Assembly (NCBI GenBank): GCA_938045615.1
Contig: CALIBC010000031.1
Span: 1-37,104, forward strand
Direction: 5' to 3'
DNA: 37,104 bases
Source: an uncultured Clostridia bacterium
GTDB lineage: Bacteria; Bacillota; Clostridia; Peptostreptococcales; Anaerovoracaceae
The position numbers and the translations under genes were made by a program. The number at the start of each line of letters is the position of its first letter. The first letter of the stretch is position 1. Of this stretch, positions 24,780 through 33,280 are shown piece after piece. Under the pieces are notes generated by a model, which searched no databases, was not told the origin of the DNA, and worked only from the letters and a program-made list of their open reading frames with translations.

Positions 24780-26213
24780 CTATGTTATACAACTCCCACC
24801 TATCTTTTCTATAGGAAAGGTTATAAGAGTGATATAACTTCCACCTTCTTCTCTTGCACTGAATGTGCCGCGCATGTCCTCACATATTTTTTTACAGGTC
24901 TTGACACCTATTCCGGTGCCTTCGCGCTGCTTTGCATCCTTGCTGATCTTATTCTGAAAAAGAATCTCCGCCTTGCCATTGTCATATACGGCGCTTACCC
25001 GCACAGGTGCATCCTTGCTTGCATATTTTAATATATTCGAAAAAAGGTTGTCAAACAGCCTTCTTAAGGACGAAACGTTGACCTTGACCCAGACATCTTC
25101 GGGGATATCGTAGTCAAGTGTGATGTTTCTGTCGTAATCCAGAACTTCCGCCACATGCTCACCGAGAAGCTGACGGAACAAAATCCCCGCATCCACAGGT
25201 TCAAGCTGCTCATCCCGTTCGGGAGCTCCGAAAACGAGAAAATACCCAAACAGCTCGTCCGACAATTCTTTAAGCTGAAACGCCTTTTCCCTGCATGAAT
25301 GTATGTAACCGAGCAGATCCTCCTGACGTCTGAACTTTCCTCCCTCGATTATATCTAAATATCCGATCAAAGAGGTGAGCGGCGTTCTCACATCATGGGA
25401 CATGGCGGTTATCAAAGCGGCATTTGCATCCCACGCAGACTTCTCATTTTGCATGGTTTTAAGCAAAGAATTACGCATGTTGTCAACGCTCACTGCAAGA
25501 AGACCTATTTCATCCTCGCCGCCTCTTTTGATCTCACCCTGCAAATCACCACCACTTATTTTTCTCACCTCATTTGAAAAACGCTTGATGCGCCTTATCA
25601 CCATCGTATTGTAAAACATGATCACAAACAGAAACGTGAAAACCGTCATGATACCGGTCACCACACTCATTATCTTATACCAGTATTGCTCCTCGTTGAC
25701 ATTGATATACGTGTAATACTTTCCGTCCGCAAACCTCACGTATCTGTTGTATATGTCCTCTTTAAAAGATTCCGAACCTATCCTGTTTTTTGTGCCTTTG
25801 TTGAACACTATTTCTTCTTTGTTCTCCTCTAGGGAAGCACTTTCGCTCAAGCTTCCTTTATCGTCGCCTGTTATCGTTAACCAGCCCCCGGAAAAAACAT
25901 CGCGTTTGTTGTCCCAGACAAAAAGCTGCGTGTACTTTTCCTTTTTGAGCCACGACTTTAATCGCTTTTTATCCGTTCCCTTTACATTTGACTCCTTTAC
26001 ATATCTGTTGAATTTCTCGTATTTCAAGTCAAGCGCTTTTTTCTTGGCATAGTCCGAAAGATATACTTTATCGGCAACATAGCCATCCAAAGTATACATC
26101 GACCAGAACATCACAGCCGAAGCGACGGTCGCAAGCACCACGATCAACATAAGTTTCGTGTTCAAAGAGTAGAAGTATTTCCCGTACAGCGATTTCCAAC
26201 GGCTTTTATTCAA
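24780..26213 (-). CDS. Sensor histidine kinase
   Basis: A 477-residue membrane kinase. TM1 spans about residues 20-40, a sensor domain of ~140 residues faces outside, TM2 spans about 182-205, then HAMP, HisKA (MSHDVRTPLTSLIGYLDII, phospho-accepting His) and HATPase (NLFSNILKYA N-box, GTGIGVKTCKKICEDMRG G2 box). The extracellular domain is charged and not recognised. It starts with a TTG overlapping the end of the response regulator gene, with AAGGGG upstream, so the pair is translationally coupled. The signal is unknown; a cell-envelope cue is typical for neighbours of this architecture. Confidence 0.93.
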   Translation of the reverse strand: MNKSRWKSLYGKYFYSLNTKLMLIVVLATVASAVMFWSMYTLDGYVADKVYLSDYAKKKALDLKYEKFNRYVKESNVKGTDKKRLKSWLKKEKYTQLFVWDNKRDVFSGGWLTITGDDKGSLSESASLEENKEEIVFNKGTKNRIGSESFKEDIYNRYVRFADGKYYTYINVNEEQYWYKIMSVVTGIMTVFTFLFVIMFYNTMVIRRIKRFSNEVRKISGGDLQGEIKRGGEDEIGLLAVSVDNMRNSLLKTMQNEKSAWDANAALITAMSHDVRTPLTSLIGYLDIIEGGKFRRQEDLLGYIHSCREKAFQLKELSDELFGYFLVFGAPERDEQLEPVDAGILFRQLLGEHVAEVLDYDRNITLDYDIPEDVWVKVNVSSLRRLFDNLFSNILKYASKDAPVRVSAVYDNGKAEILFQNKISKDAKQREGTGIGVKTCKKICEDMRGTFSAREEGGSYITLITFPIEKIGGSCIT

Positions 26214-26928
26214 TTCTGTACCCCTTTCCCCAAACTGTCGTTATTATTCTCGGTTTGTTGGCATCATCCTCAAGTTTTTTCCTGAGGTTCAGAACGTGCA
26301 CCATAATCGTATTGCTTGCGGATGGGAGATACTTCTCGCCCCATACGCCCTCGTAAAGATCACGGTTCAACACCACGTCCCCGCGGTGATCCATGAAATA
26401 TTGCAGAATATCAAACTCTTTGTCCGTCAGATTGATCCTCACTTCATCCTTAAAAACGGTCCTCTTCCTGATATCAAGCACTATGTTGTCCACTATCTTT
26501 TTCGTCGCATTGTCCGGATCGCCGTCCTTATTGTGATTATATTCCTTGCTACGCCTTATGAGCGATCTTACTTTCATCACAAGTTCCATGCGAGAAAACG
26601 GTTTCACCAGAAAATCGTCCCCCCCACCAGTATACGCATCTATTTTGTCTTTATCCCGGGATTTTGCGGTCAGAAACAAAACGGGAACTGTGGATCTTTC
26701 ACGAATTTTGCGGCAAACCTCAATCCCGTCAATTTCGGGCATCATTATATCCAGTATCACAAGGGCGAACCCGGCGTCTTCTTTCAGTGCCTTTTCCACT
26801 GCGACACGACCGTTCAACGCCTCCTCGACATCATAGTTCTCGCTTTGCAAAAGGATGGATAAAACTTCTCTGATATTCGGATCGTCATCGACAACCAAAA
26901 TTTTATTGTTCTTCATTTTTAAACACAT
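26206..26928 (-). CDS. OmpR/PhoB-family response regulator
   Basis: A 240-residue regulator. The receiver domain starts KILVVDDDPNIREVL, with the phospho-acceptor Asp in VILDIMMPEIDG and the conserved Lys in FLVKPFSRMEL. The C-terminal winged helix contains LTDKEFDILQYFMDH and NTIMVHVLNLRKKLEDD, typical of OmpR/PhoB DNA binding. It precedes and overlaps the histidine kinase gene, forming a two-gene operon. The start may be at 26928 or 12 bases later (26916); neither has a good ribosome site. Confidence 0.94.
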   Translation of the reverse strand: MCLKMKNNKILVVDDDPNIREVLSILLQSENYDVEEALNGRVAVEKALKEDAGFALVILDIMMPEIDGIEVCRKIRERSTVPVLFLTAKSRDKDKIDAYTGGGDDFLVKPFSRMELVMKVRSLIRRSKEYNHNKDGDPDNATKKIVDNIVLDIRKRTVFKDEVRINLTDKEFDILQYFMDHRGDVVLNRDLYEGVWGEKYLPSASNTIMVHVLNLRKKLEDDANKPRIITTVWGKGYRIE

Positions 26929-27033
26929 AACCCGTCTTTTGATAAAAAATCGGATTTCCCTTTCTCAAGTGATTTCAAGTCGCACCAAACAAGATTTTGC
27001 TCGTTTCCTATGCGCATATGCAAGTAGCCGCAG

Positions 27034-27717
27034 CTACCTGCGCCCACCTACGGCAGCAAGAAAGTTGAATCCCTCCAGACTTTCCAAATAGTAATCCGCA
27101 AAATGCTTCATCGCAGCGACGTCTTTTTGACTTGCCCGATCATAAACTCCGACAGTCCCAAATCCTTCGGCGTGCGCGGTTTTTATCGCATACAGTCCGT
27201 CTTCAAAAACCCATGTGTCTTCCACAGGGCTTTCCATAAGACCTGCGGCCAGATGAAAGATGTCAGGTTCACTTTTAGTTTTACCCACTTCCGGCGCAGT
27301 GAATATCCCTGTGAAATAATCCATAATTTCAAGACGTTCAAATGCCGTCTCTATCAAATGCCTGCGTGTAGAAGTCGCGACTGTAACCGGTATCTTCTCG
27401 GCTTTAAGTGTTTTGAGAAGCTTTTCGGCTCCCGGTTTGAATCCCGCATTGCATTCGTAAGCATGGGCGACCTGTTCATCTATGCCGGCCGCCACCTCAT
27501 GTACCGTCATATCGAGGTCATATGCGTTTATCAGATATTCTGCTCCTGTTTCAACGGTTTCCGAAAACAGCTTTTCTCCAAGACCCTCTTCCGGCTGTAT
27601 TCCCATTGATTCCAAGAACCTTGCACCTGAATTGCGCCACACGGGCATTGTGTCAAGCAGCGTCCCGTCAACGTCAAATATGACTCCCGCGATCTTTCTT
27701 CCTGTATGTTCTCTCAT
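27034..27717 (-). CDS. HAD-superfamily hydrolase (beta-phosphoglucomutase-like)
   Basis: A 227-residue phosphatase or mutase with motif I GVIFDVDGTLLDT (nucleophile Asp), a helical cap of about residues 25-90, motif II PVTVATST, a lysine in VGKTKSEPD and motif IV in WVFEDGLYAIKTAHAEG. The motif-IV region has FEDG in place of the common FEDS, which still keeps the acidic residue. The substrate is unknown; members act on small sugar phosphates. AGGGGATTTGA precedes the ATG. It is 33 bp downstream of the YfcE-like phosphodiesterase gene, in the same direction. Confidence 0.9.
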   Translation of the reverse strand: MREHTGRKIAGVIFDVDGTLLDTMPVWRNSGARFLESMGIQPEEGLGEKLFSETVETGAEYLINAYDLDMTVHEVAAGIDEQVAHAYECNAGFKPGAEKLLKTLKAEKIPVTVATSTRRHLIETAFERLEIMDYFTGIFTAPEVGKTKSEPDIFHLAAGLMESPVEDTWVFEDGLYAIKTAHAEGFGTVGVYDRASQKDVAAMKHFADYYLESLEGFNFLAAVGGRR

Positions 27718-27750
27718 TCAAATCCCCTGTGTGTTCTCTTCAAATCTTCT

Positions 27751-28311
27751 TCAAATCCGCTGTTTCCCCGCTTCATATTGCCTGTAAGTTTGCCCTGTTT
27801 CAAGGTCGATCCAGCTGAACGTCGCATTTTCAAGTGTCATGAAACTGTGCACACTGTTTTCTTTCGGAATCGAAACTGATCCCGGATTCATGTACGTATA
27901 GTTGTCATATTCAACGCATGCCGGTACATGGGTGTGACCGTTCAGCAGTACGCTTCCTTTCGCCACAGGCGGCGGATTGTCGGGGTTGTACACGTGACCG
28001 TGTGTGGCAAAGAGCGATACACCCGACGCTTCTATAAGAGCATAGTCCGCAAGCACCGGGAAATCCAAAACCATTTGATCCACCTCAGCCTCACAATTTC
28101 CTCGAACCGCCAAAATCCTGTCCGCAAGCGGATTGAGCATTCCAATCACATTTTTTGGGTCATATTCTGCGGGCAGGTCGTTCCTCGGCCCGTGATAAAG
28201 CAGATCGCCAAGAAGCAACAATTTCTGCGCTTTCACTTTTTTAAACGCTTCCACGGTCAGGCGGCAGAAATATGCCGAACCGTGTATGTCCGAAGCAATC
28301 ATCCATTTCAT
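27751..28311 (-). CDS. YfcE/MJ0936-family phosphodiesterase
   Basis: A 186-residue metallophosphoesterase. The metal-binding motifs are all visible: IASDIHGS, LLLGDLLYHGPRN, RGNCEAEVD, FATHGHVYN and NGHTHVP, ending in the MNPGSVSIPKE strand. Members hydrolyse phosphodiesters in vitro; the physiological substrate is generally unknown. The ATG at 28311 is preferred over the TTG two codons earlier because GGAG stands six bases upstream. It is probably co-transcribed with the HAD gene that follows 33 bp later. A candidate promoter (TTGACG-16-TATGTT) lies at 28406-28433. Confidence 0.92.
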   Translation of the reverse strand: MKWMIASDIHGSAYFCRLTVEAFKKVKAQKLLLLGDLLYHGPRNDLPAEYDPKNVIGMLNPLADRILAVRGNCEAEVDQMVLDFPVLADYALIEASGVSLFATHGHVYNPDNPPPVAKGSVLLNGHTHVPACVEYDNYTYMNPGSVSIPKENSVHSFMTLENATFSWIDLETGQTYRQYEAGKQRI

Positions 28312-28405
28312 ATCCAACTCCGTTCCACCGCCTTTCCTGCGGTCACATCTCCAATACAGTATATATTATGGCCATCCCTTTTCAAAGAGAAGTTTTAATC
28401 ATAAT

Positions 28406-28433
28406 AACATAAGAGCTTTCACTATAACGTCAA
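28406..28433 (-). promoter_or_regulatory. Candidate promoter of the phosphodiesterase-HAD pair
   Basis: TTGACG (28433-28428), 16-bp spacer, TATGTT (28411-28406), about 95 bp upstream of the ATG. Confidence 0.4.
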
Positions 28434-28498
28434 AAGAGATGCTTTCTTCGGAAAACACCTCTCTCAATTGACTTTCGCTTTGTTTTGGCGTATACAAC

Positions 28499-28894
28499 CT
28501 AACGTTTCGAGAACTGCGAAGCTTTGCGAGCTTTTTTAAGTCCGTATTTCTTTCTTTCTTTCATTCTCGGATCTCTGGTCAGAAATCCCGCCAATTTCAA
28601 CGCTTTCTTATATCCTTCCGTCTCGGTCGCAACAAGCGCTCTTGAAACGCCGTGTCTCAGCGCCCCCGCCTGACCGGTAAGTCCGCCGCCGCTCACAAGC
28701 GCTATTATATCGTACTTGCCTTCAGCGCCGACCACGGACAGCGGTCTGATTACTTCTCTTCTCAAAAGTTCCGCAGGGAAGTAATCGTTGAGTTCTTTCT
28801 TATTGATTATTACTTTGCCGGTACCGGGGAGCAATCTGACCCTTGCAATGGAAGATTTTCTTCTACCCGTACCACGATACTGTGTCATAGCCAT
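28499..28894 (-). CDS. rpsI: 30S ribosomal protein S9
   Basis: A 131-residue S9. The signatures YRGTGRRKSSIARVRL, GGGLTGQAGALRHGVSRAL and the basic tail ending KKARKASQFSKR (the terminal Lys-Arg reaches the P-site tRNA) are present. GGAGGAATAAAAC precedes the ATG. It is second in the usual rplM-rpsI operon, 18 bp after rplM. Confidence 0.98.
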   Translation of the reverse strand: MAMTQYRGTGRRKSSIARVRLLPGTGKVIINKKELNDYFPAELLRREVIRPLSVVGAEGKYDIIALVSGGGLTGQAGALRHGVSRALVATETEGYKKALKLAGFLTRDPRMKERKKYGLKKARKASQFSKR

Positions 28895-28912
28895 GTTTTA
28901 TTCCTCCATTCC

Positions 28913-29341
28913 TTAAAAATCCAATTTCTCCGGTTTCTGCGCAGTGTGCTTGTGCTCGGCTCCCGTGTAAACATGAAGCTTTTTGAACATCTGTCTACCA
29001 AGCTTACCGTTTGGAAGCATGCCTTTGACCGCATGACGCACGACCTCTTCCGGTTTCTTGGCGATCAATTCCTCAAAAGTGACTTCCTTTTTCCCTCCCG
29101 GAAATCCGGAATAGGAAACATACGTCTTTTCTTTTCTCTTTTTGCCCGTTACACTCACTTTTTCGGCATTGACCACGATCACATTGTCTCCGCAATCAAC
29201 GTGTGGCGTAAAAGTAGGCTTGTTTTTTCCCCTGAGCACGGCGGCAATTTCAGAAGCCATCCTCCCAAGGGTCTTGCCCTCTGCGTCGACAACGTACCAT
29301 TTACGCTGCACTTCCGCAGGCTTAGCAATGTAAGATTTCAT
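28913..29341 (-). CDS. rplM: 50S ribosomal protein L13
   Basis: A 142-residue L13. The motifs WYVVDAEGKTLGRMAS, the GDNVIVVNAEKV stretch, and the C-terminal GMLPNGKLGRQMFKKLHVYTG are clear. It heads the rplM-rpsI operon behind a 185-nt structured leader and a consensus promoter. In some Firmicutes L13 controls its own operon through the leader, which this leader would fit. AAAGGAAAAAG precedes the ATG. Confidence 0.98.
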   Translation of the reverse strand: MKSYIAKPAEVQRKWYVVDAEGKTLGRMASEIAAVLRGKNKPTFTPHVDCGDNVIVVNAEKVSVTGKKRKEKTYVSYSGFPGGKKEVTFEELIAKKPEEVVRHAVKGMLPNGKLGRQMFKKLHVYTGAEHKHTAQKPEKLDF

Positions 29342-29377
29342 ACTTTTTCCTTTCTATCTACTGGGAATATCGCACGG

Positions 29378-29443
29378 CCAACCCGTCCGACATTCTGTTT
29401 CGATCCTGCCTACTGGGATCGGACGGGTTGGGAAATCCGATCC
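29378..29443 (-). promoter_or_regulatory. Alternative-helix leader of rplM-rpsI
   Basis: Two helices share sequence. A 13-bp perfect stem pairs 29378-29390 with 29419-29431. An 8-bp stem pairs 29416-29423 with 29436-29443. Both need 29419-29423, so only one can form. Further up the leader are 8-bp (29473-29480/29494-29501) and CCGC-TTTT-GCGG (29511-29522) hairpins. No T-tract follows, so any control is more likely on translation or by L13 binding than by intrinsic termination. Together these fill the 318-bp gap between rplM and the TetR gene. Confidence 0.6.
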
Positions 29444-29532
29444 TGGTCGACATAACTAAAATAAATTCAGCCCACAGGGCTACCGGTAACCCTGCCCTGT
29501 GAATATTGCCCCGCTTTTGCGGTGCGACTTCG

Positions 29533-29561
29533 ATTATACTATGCCCGTATTCTGAAATCAA
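29533..29561 (-). promoter_or_regulatory. Promoter of rplM-rpsI
   Basis: TTGATT (29561-29556), 17-bp spacer, perfect TATAAT (29538-29533). The start of transcription would be about 29526. Confidence 0.8.
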
Positions 29562-29659
29562 GCATTTTATTTGCGGATACGATCCGTACGCCCTAATGTT
29601 TCACGATCCGTAGCGTAAACATATTTCTCCCCGATTTTGTTTGCGAAGGGTAGACGGCG

Positions 29660-30220
29660 CTAAACGAGTAGAGGCGCAACGTAATTTCTGAACTCGCGTT
29701 TCATCTTGTTGGGATCCAATTTTTTTCCGTTCAGAAAGTAATGATTCACTATTCCATAGTATGCGCCGGTTATGAGAACCACTCTTCGTTCTATTTCTTC
29801 CACGGATTTCTCCGCAAATGCGTTGTTTATGATTTCCTCAATTTTTGAAATGACTTTTCTTCTCTTGATGTCGAGCATGCTCCCCGCAATTAACTTCGTC
29901 GTAAGTACGGGGAATCTTGCGGTATCATCTATGATCTTTGAGAAGACATCCAAAACTAGCTCTATGCCTTCGCTCCTTGATGTTTCACAGAAAGCCATAA
30001 GATTCCGAACTTCTTCATCCATTATAGCCAACATAAGTTCGTTTATACTCGTAAAATAGTTAAAAATCGTCGTTCTGCACATCTCGGCTTTTTTCGCCAC
30101 ATCGTTGAATGTCACATGTCGCAGACCCTTTTCTTCAAACAAACTCTTTGCGGCGGCAATTATAACTTGCTTACTTTTCGCACGCTTGTTCTTTGCACGC
30201 TTTTCTCTTGTGGATTCCAT
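29660..30220 (-). CDS. TetR-family transcriptional regulator
   Basis: A 186-residue regulator. After a very basic N-terminal tail (KRAKNKRAKSK), the HTH is QVIIAAAKSLFEEKGLRHVTFNDVAKKAEMCRTTIFNYF. A helical effector domain follows. The start at 30220 is preferred to 30241 because GGGGAAGGAATCG stands directly before it. It lies between tyrS and rplM without an obvious target gene beside it, so its regulon is not evident. The long lysine/arginine tail before the HTH is somewhat unusual for the family and may add non-specific DNA binding. Confidence 0.85.
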   Translation of the reverse strand: MESTREKRAKNKRAKSKQVIIAAAKSLFEEKGLRHVTFNDVAKKAEMCRTTIFNYFTSINELMLAIMDEEVRNLMAFCETSRSEGIELVLDVFSKIIDDTARFPVLTTKLIAGSMLDIKRRKVISKIEEIINNAFAEKSVEEIERRVVLITGAYYGIVNHYFLNGKKLDPNKMKREFRNYVAPLLV

Positions 30221-30433
30221 CGATTCCTTCCCCTCTTTCATACTCGGTTTGCCAAATACCGAAAACTTCGATCAAACAATACAGTCGTTTCCGGTGCCGG
30301 CGAGTCTTTATTGAACACAAACCTACATCCAAACACACACTTTTTTCCCTTGTCACACATTCATATGAGCTTGATCTAAAATTTGGGCGATCCTACATGC
30401 TCAATGTTTTAATACACAAGCGATTCATACATT

Positions 30434-31777
30434 CTATTGTTTATTCTCCAAAATCACTTTCACGAATTTCTTTTTACCTTTCTGTATCAGAATCTCATTA
30501 CCTTCAAAGGTATCTTCCGTTACTCTGAACTTTGTATCCGTGATTTTCTTTCCGCCAATTGAAATTCCCCCTTGTTCTACCGTTCTTCTCGCATCACCGT
30601 TGGATGATACCAAGCCGAGTTCTTTCAGAAGCGTAAGCAATCCCTTTCCTTCGCCCTCAAATTCCGATTTCGCAAAATCGACAGCCGGAATGTTCTCCGT
30701 GCCGCCTCCTCCGGCAAACGCCGCCCTTGCGCCATCTCGGGCTTTGAGCGCCTCCTCTTCTCCGTGAACGAGTTTTGTCACTTCAAATGCCAGTATCTCT
30801 TTTGCCCTGTTTATTTCCGCACCTTGCAGCGAAGCCAACTCCTCGACTTCCTCCATCGGGAGAAATGTCAGCATCTTGAGGCACTTCTCAACATCAAGGT
30901 CACCGACATTGCGCCAGTACTGATAAAATTCAAACGGCGGTGTTTTCTCCGCAGACAGCCACAGAGCGCCTTTTGCGGTCTTGCCCATCTTGTTTCCCTC
31001 GCTGTTTGTCAAAAGCGAGAACGTCATCCCGTACACTTCTTTACCGTACATCTTGCGGGTCAGTTCCACCCCTCCTATAATATTGGACCACTGATCGTTG
31101 CCGCCAAACTGCATCTTTACATCAAAATCCCTTGCCATGACGGTGAAATCGTATGACTGCATCAACATATAGTTGAATTCAAAGAATGACAATCCACCTT
31201 CTCTTGACATCCTCTGTTTGAAAGCCTCAGCCCTGAGCATCTGATTGACGTTGAAATGTGTTCCAACCGCACGCACAAACTCTATGTAATTGAGCGGACG
31301 CAACCAGTGCGCATTGTTTACGCTTATGGCTTTGCCGGGTTCCGGGGCTCTGTTCTGGCGGCCGGGTTCAAACACGCCTTTATTGCCCTCGTACTTCCAA
31401 CCATCGTCAAATTCCAAAAAATCATCAAACAGCTTTTTGAAATGAGCGCAATTGTCGTCTATAGTTTCCACGTCCATAAGTTTTCTCATATCCGAGCGTC
31501 CCGACGGATCGCCAACCATGCCTGTTCCGCCTCCGAGAAGCACAACGGGGGTATGCCCGTACTTCTGCATGTACATCATTATTATGACCTGCATGAAATG
31601 CCCCACATGAAGACAATCTGCCGTCGGGTCAAATCCTATGTAAAACTTGATTTTTTCTTGGGCAAGCAATTTACGAATTTTGTCCTCGTCAGTCGTCTGC
31701 TCTATAAACCCACGTTCCTTCAAAACATCGAACACGTTGTCAAACCGGCTCACATTGTCCGGTATAAAATTTTTCAT
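30434..31777 (-). CDS. tyrS: Tyrosyl-tRNA synthetase
   Basis: A 447-residue class I synthetase. The HIGH-like HVGH is at about residues 57-60, the KMSKS-like loop reads KMGKT, and tyrosine-site residues lie in YIGFDPTADCLHVGH and MQSYDFTVM. The C-terminal ~70 residues form an S4-type RNA-binding domain (VEQGGISIGGKKI). Length is slightly above the common ~420. AGAGGATACAG precedes the ATG. There is no T-box leader upstream: the 154-bp gap to upp holds three short repeats and no T-box consensus. Confidence 0.96.
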   Translation of the reverse strand: MKNFIPDNVSRFDNVFDVLKERGFIEQTTDEDKIRKLLAQEKIKFYIGFDPTADCLHVGHFMQVIIMMYMQKYGHTPVVLLGGGTGMVGDPSGRSDMRKLMDVETIDDNCAHFKKLFDDFLEFDDGWKYEGNKGVFEPGRQNRAPEPGKAISVNNAHWLRPLNYIEFVRAVGTHFNVNQMLRAEAFKQRMSREGGLSFFEFNYMLMQSYDFTVMARDFDVKMQFGGNDQWSNIIGGVELTRKMYGKEVYGMTFSLLTNSEGNKMGKTAKGALWLSAEKTPPFEFYQYWRNVGDLDVEKCLKMLTFLPMEEVEELASLQGAEINRAKEILAFEVTKLVHGEEEALKARDGARAAFAGGGGTENIPAVDFAKSEFEGEGKGLLTLLKELGLVSSNGDARRTVEQGGISIGGKKITDTKFRVTEDTFEGNEILIQKGKKKFVKVILENKQ

Positions 31778-31799
31778 CTGTATCCTCTCCCCACATCCG

Positions 31800-31880
31800 C
31801 TGTTTTAGCGGCAGCCTCCCAAATGCTGGGATTCTCACCACCGACAGGATTCTTCCCAACCGCCGGGATTTCTCCCTATC
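31800..31880. repeat. Three imperfect ~19-bp repeats between upp and tyrS
   Basis: Around 31816-31875 the pattern CC, a short GC-rich spacer, then GGGATTCT/AGGATTCTT/GGGATTTCT occurs three times in succession at about 19-bp spacing. It lies in the transcribed gap between upp and tyrS. Confidence 0.5.
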
Positions 31881-31931
31881 GGATGTAACTTTTATTCTTT
31901 TACACTACCTTGAATTCATTGCGCCCGAGAA

Positions 31932-32561
31932 TTATTTCGTGCCATAAAGTCTGTCGCCGGCATCACCAAGACCCGGAACGATATATGCATTTTCGTCCAG
32001 CCTTTCGTCCTTTGCGGCTATGAAAATATCTATGTCGGGATGCTCTTTCTGCAAGACCTCGATCCCCTCAGGCGCCGCAATCAGGCACATGAACGTAATG
32101 TCCTTTGCGCCGTAGCTTTTAAGGAGTTTTATCGCCTCCGCCGCACTTCCTCCCGTTGCAAGCATCGGATCAACAACAAATACCTGTCTTTTTTCTATAT
32201 CCGTCGGAAGCTTGCAGTAGTATTCGACCGGTTTGTGGGTGTCCGGATCGCGGTACAGGCCTATATGACCAACCTTTGCATTGGGAACAAGTCCAAGCAT
32301 GCCCTCCACAAAACCCAGTCCAGCACGCAGAATGGGTATTATCGCAAGATCTTCCCCTTTGAGCATCTTCACTTTTGCCGCGCATATGGGAGTCTCTATC
32401 TCAACTTCCTCAAGCGGCAAATTCCTCGTCGCCTCAAATCCCATCAAAAGTGCCACTTCTTTGGCAAGCTCCCTGAACTCTTTTACACTGGTCTCTTTGT
32501 TTCTCATCAACGAAACCTTGTGCTGAATCAATGGATGATCGAATACATATACCTTTCCCAT
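31932..32561 (-). CDS. upp: Uracil phosphoribosyltransferase
   Basis: A 209-residue salvage enzyme making UMP from uracil and PRPP. The PRPP-binding loop VDPMLATGGSA is at about residues 128-138. PILRAGLGFVEGM and the C-terminal uracil-binding YIVPGLGDAGDRLYGTK are complete. The start at 32561 is chosen because GGGAGAAATAAA lies directly before it. It is downstream of rpiB on the same strand, separated by a 127-bp region with a 10-bp hairpin (32611-32641). Confidence 0.97.
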   Translation of the reverse strand: MGKVYVFDHPLIQHKVSLMRNKETSVKEFRELAKEVALLMGFEATRNLPLEEVEIETPICAAKVKMLKGEDLAIIPILRAGLGFVEGMLGLVPNAKVGHIGLYRDPDTHKPVEYYCKLPTDIEKRQVFVVDPMLATGGSAAEAIKLLKSYGAKDITFMCLIAAPEGIEVLQKEHPDIDIFIAAKDERLDENAYIVPGLGDAGDRLYGTK

Positions 32562-32586
32562 TTTATTTCTCCCGTTCATAAATCAT

Positions 32587-32657
32587 ATTTCAACATCGAA
32601 TATGCGAGCAATCATAGGGGATATGTGATAACCCCTATGATAACCCCATATTGAAAT
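32587..32657 (-). promoter_or_regulatory. Nested inverted repeat upstream of upp
   Basis: A perfect 10-bp stem (32611-32620 with 32632-32641) lies inside a second 7-bp repeat ATTTCAA/TTGAAAT (32587-32593, 32651-32657). TGATAACCCC occurs twice, 12 bp apart (32626, 32638). No T-run follows on the minus strand, and no PyrR-type consensus was recognised. Confidence 0.5.
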
Positions 32658-32687
32658 GTATTGATTTTCTTGACATCTTAATTTTCT

Positions 32688-33119
32688 CTACATCTTGTTT
32701 AGTTTTTCTACCCGCCTGCGATGCCTGCCCGCCTCAAATTCCGTGTCGAGCCAAACATCCGTTATCCGGATCGCCTCCTCATCTGTGGTGGTTCTCCCCC
32801 CTAGGGCGAGCACGTTGGCATCGTTATGCTTTCTTGCCAGTTCCGCCATCTTGACTGATGTGCACAAACTGCATCGTATGCCTTTCACTTTATTTGCGGC
32901 GATGGAAATACCTATCCCCGTACCGCAAACCACTATCCCTCTGCCCGCTTTTCCGCTTGCTACAGCTTCGGCGCAAGCTTTTCCGAATTCAGGATAGTCC
33001 ACCGATTCTTCTGAGTCTGTGCCCAGATCGAACACTTCAAAACCTCTGCCTGCCAAATGCTTTTTTAATACCGTTTTAAGTTGGAATCCTCCGTGATCCG
33101 CCGCTATCGCAATGACCAT
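32688..33119 (-). CDS. rpiB: Ribose-5-phosphate isomerase B
   Basis: A 143-residue RpiB/LacAB family enzyme interconverting ribose 5-phosphate and ribulose 5-phosphate. It begins with IAIAADHGGFQLK; the active-site cysteine sits in GIVVCGTGIGISIAANK, and the HNDANVLALGGR motif follows. AAGGAAAG precedes the ATG. It follows sua5 in the same direction, with upp next, a common order in Clostridia. Confidence 0.96.
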   Translation of the reverse strand: MVIAIAADHGGFQLKTVLKKHLAGRGFEVFDLGTDSEESVDYPEFGKACAEAVASGKAGRGIVVCGTGIGISIAANKVKGIRCSLCTSVKMAELARKHNDANVLALGGRTTTDEEAIRITDVWLDTEFEAGRHRRRVEKLNKM

Positions 33120-33151
33120 TTTTGCTTTCCTTCCCGTTTTCTACGATCTAC

Positions 33152-33280
33152 CGCCCATACACTTTTTACGGTTGACCGACTCATACTATTGTTACGGTTT
33201 ATGCCCATACACTTTTTATTTTACAATCTAACGCTCGTGCATTCTTTACGACTTATGCCTCATACATTTCTTATATTGAA
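33152..33280. repeat. Five degenerate ~25-bp repeats between sua5 and rpiB
   Basis: CATACACTTTTTA-like words with an upstream G/CCC and a downstream ACGGTTTAT-like tail recur near 33152, 33177, 33202, 33232 and 33257, about 25-30 bp apart. The last copy overlaps the end of sua5. Confidence 0.6.

Noticed and set aside
31778..31931. T-box leader of tyrS
   Set aside because: No T-box sequence, specifier loop or terminator; the gap consists of short repeats.
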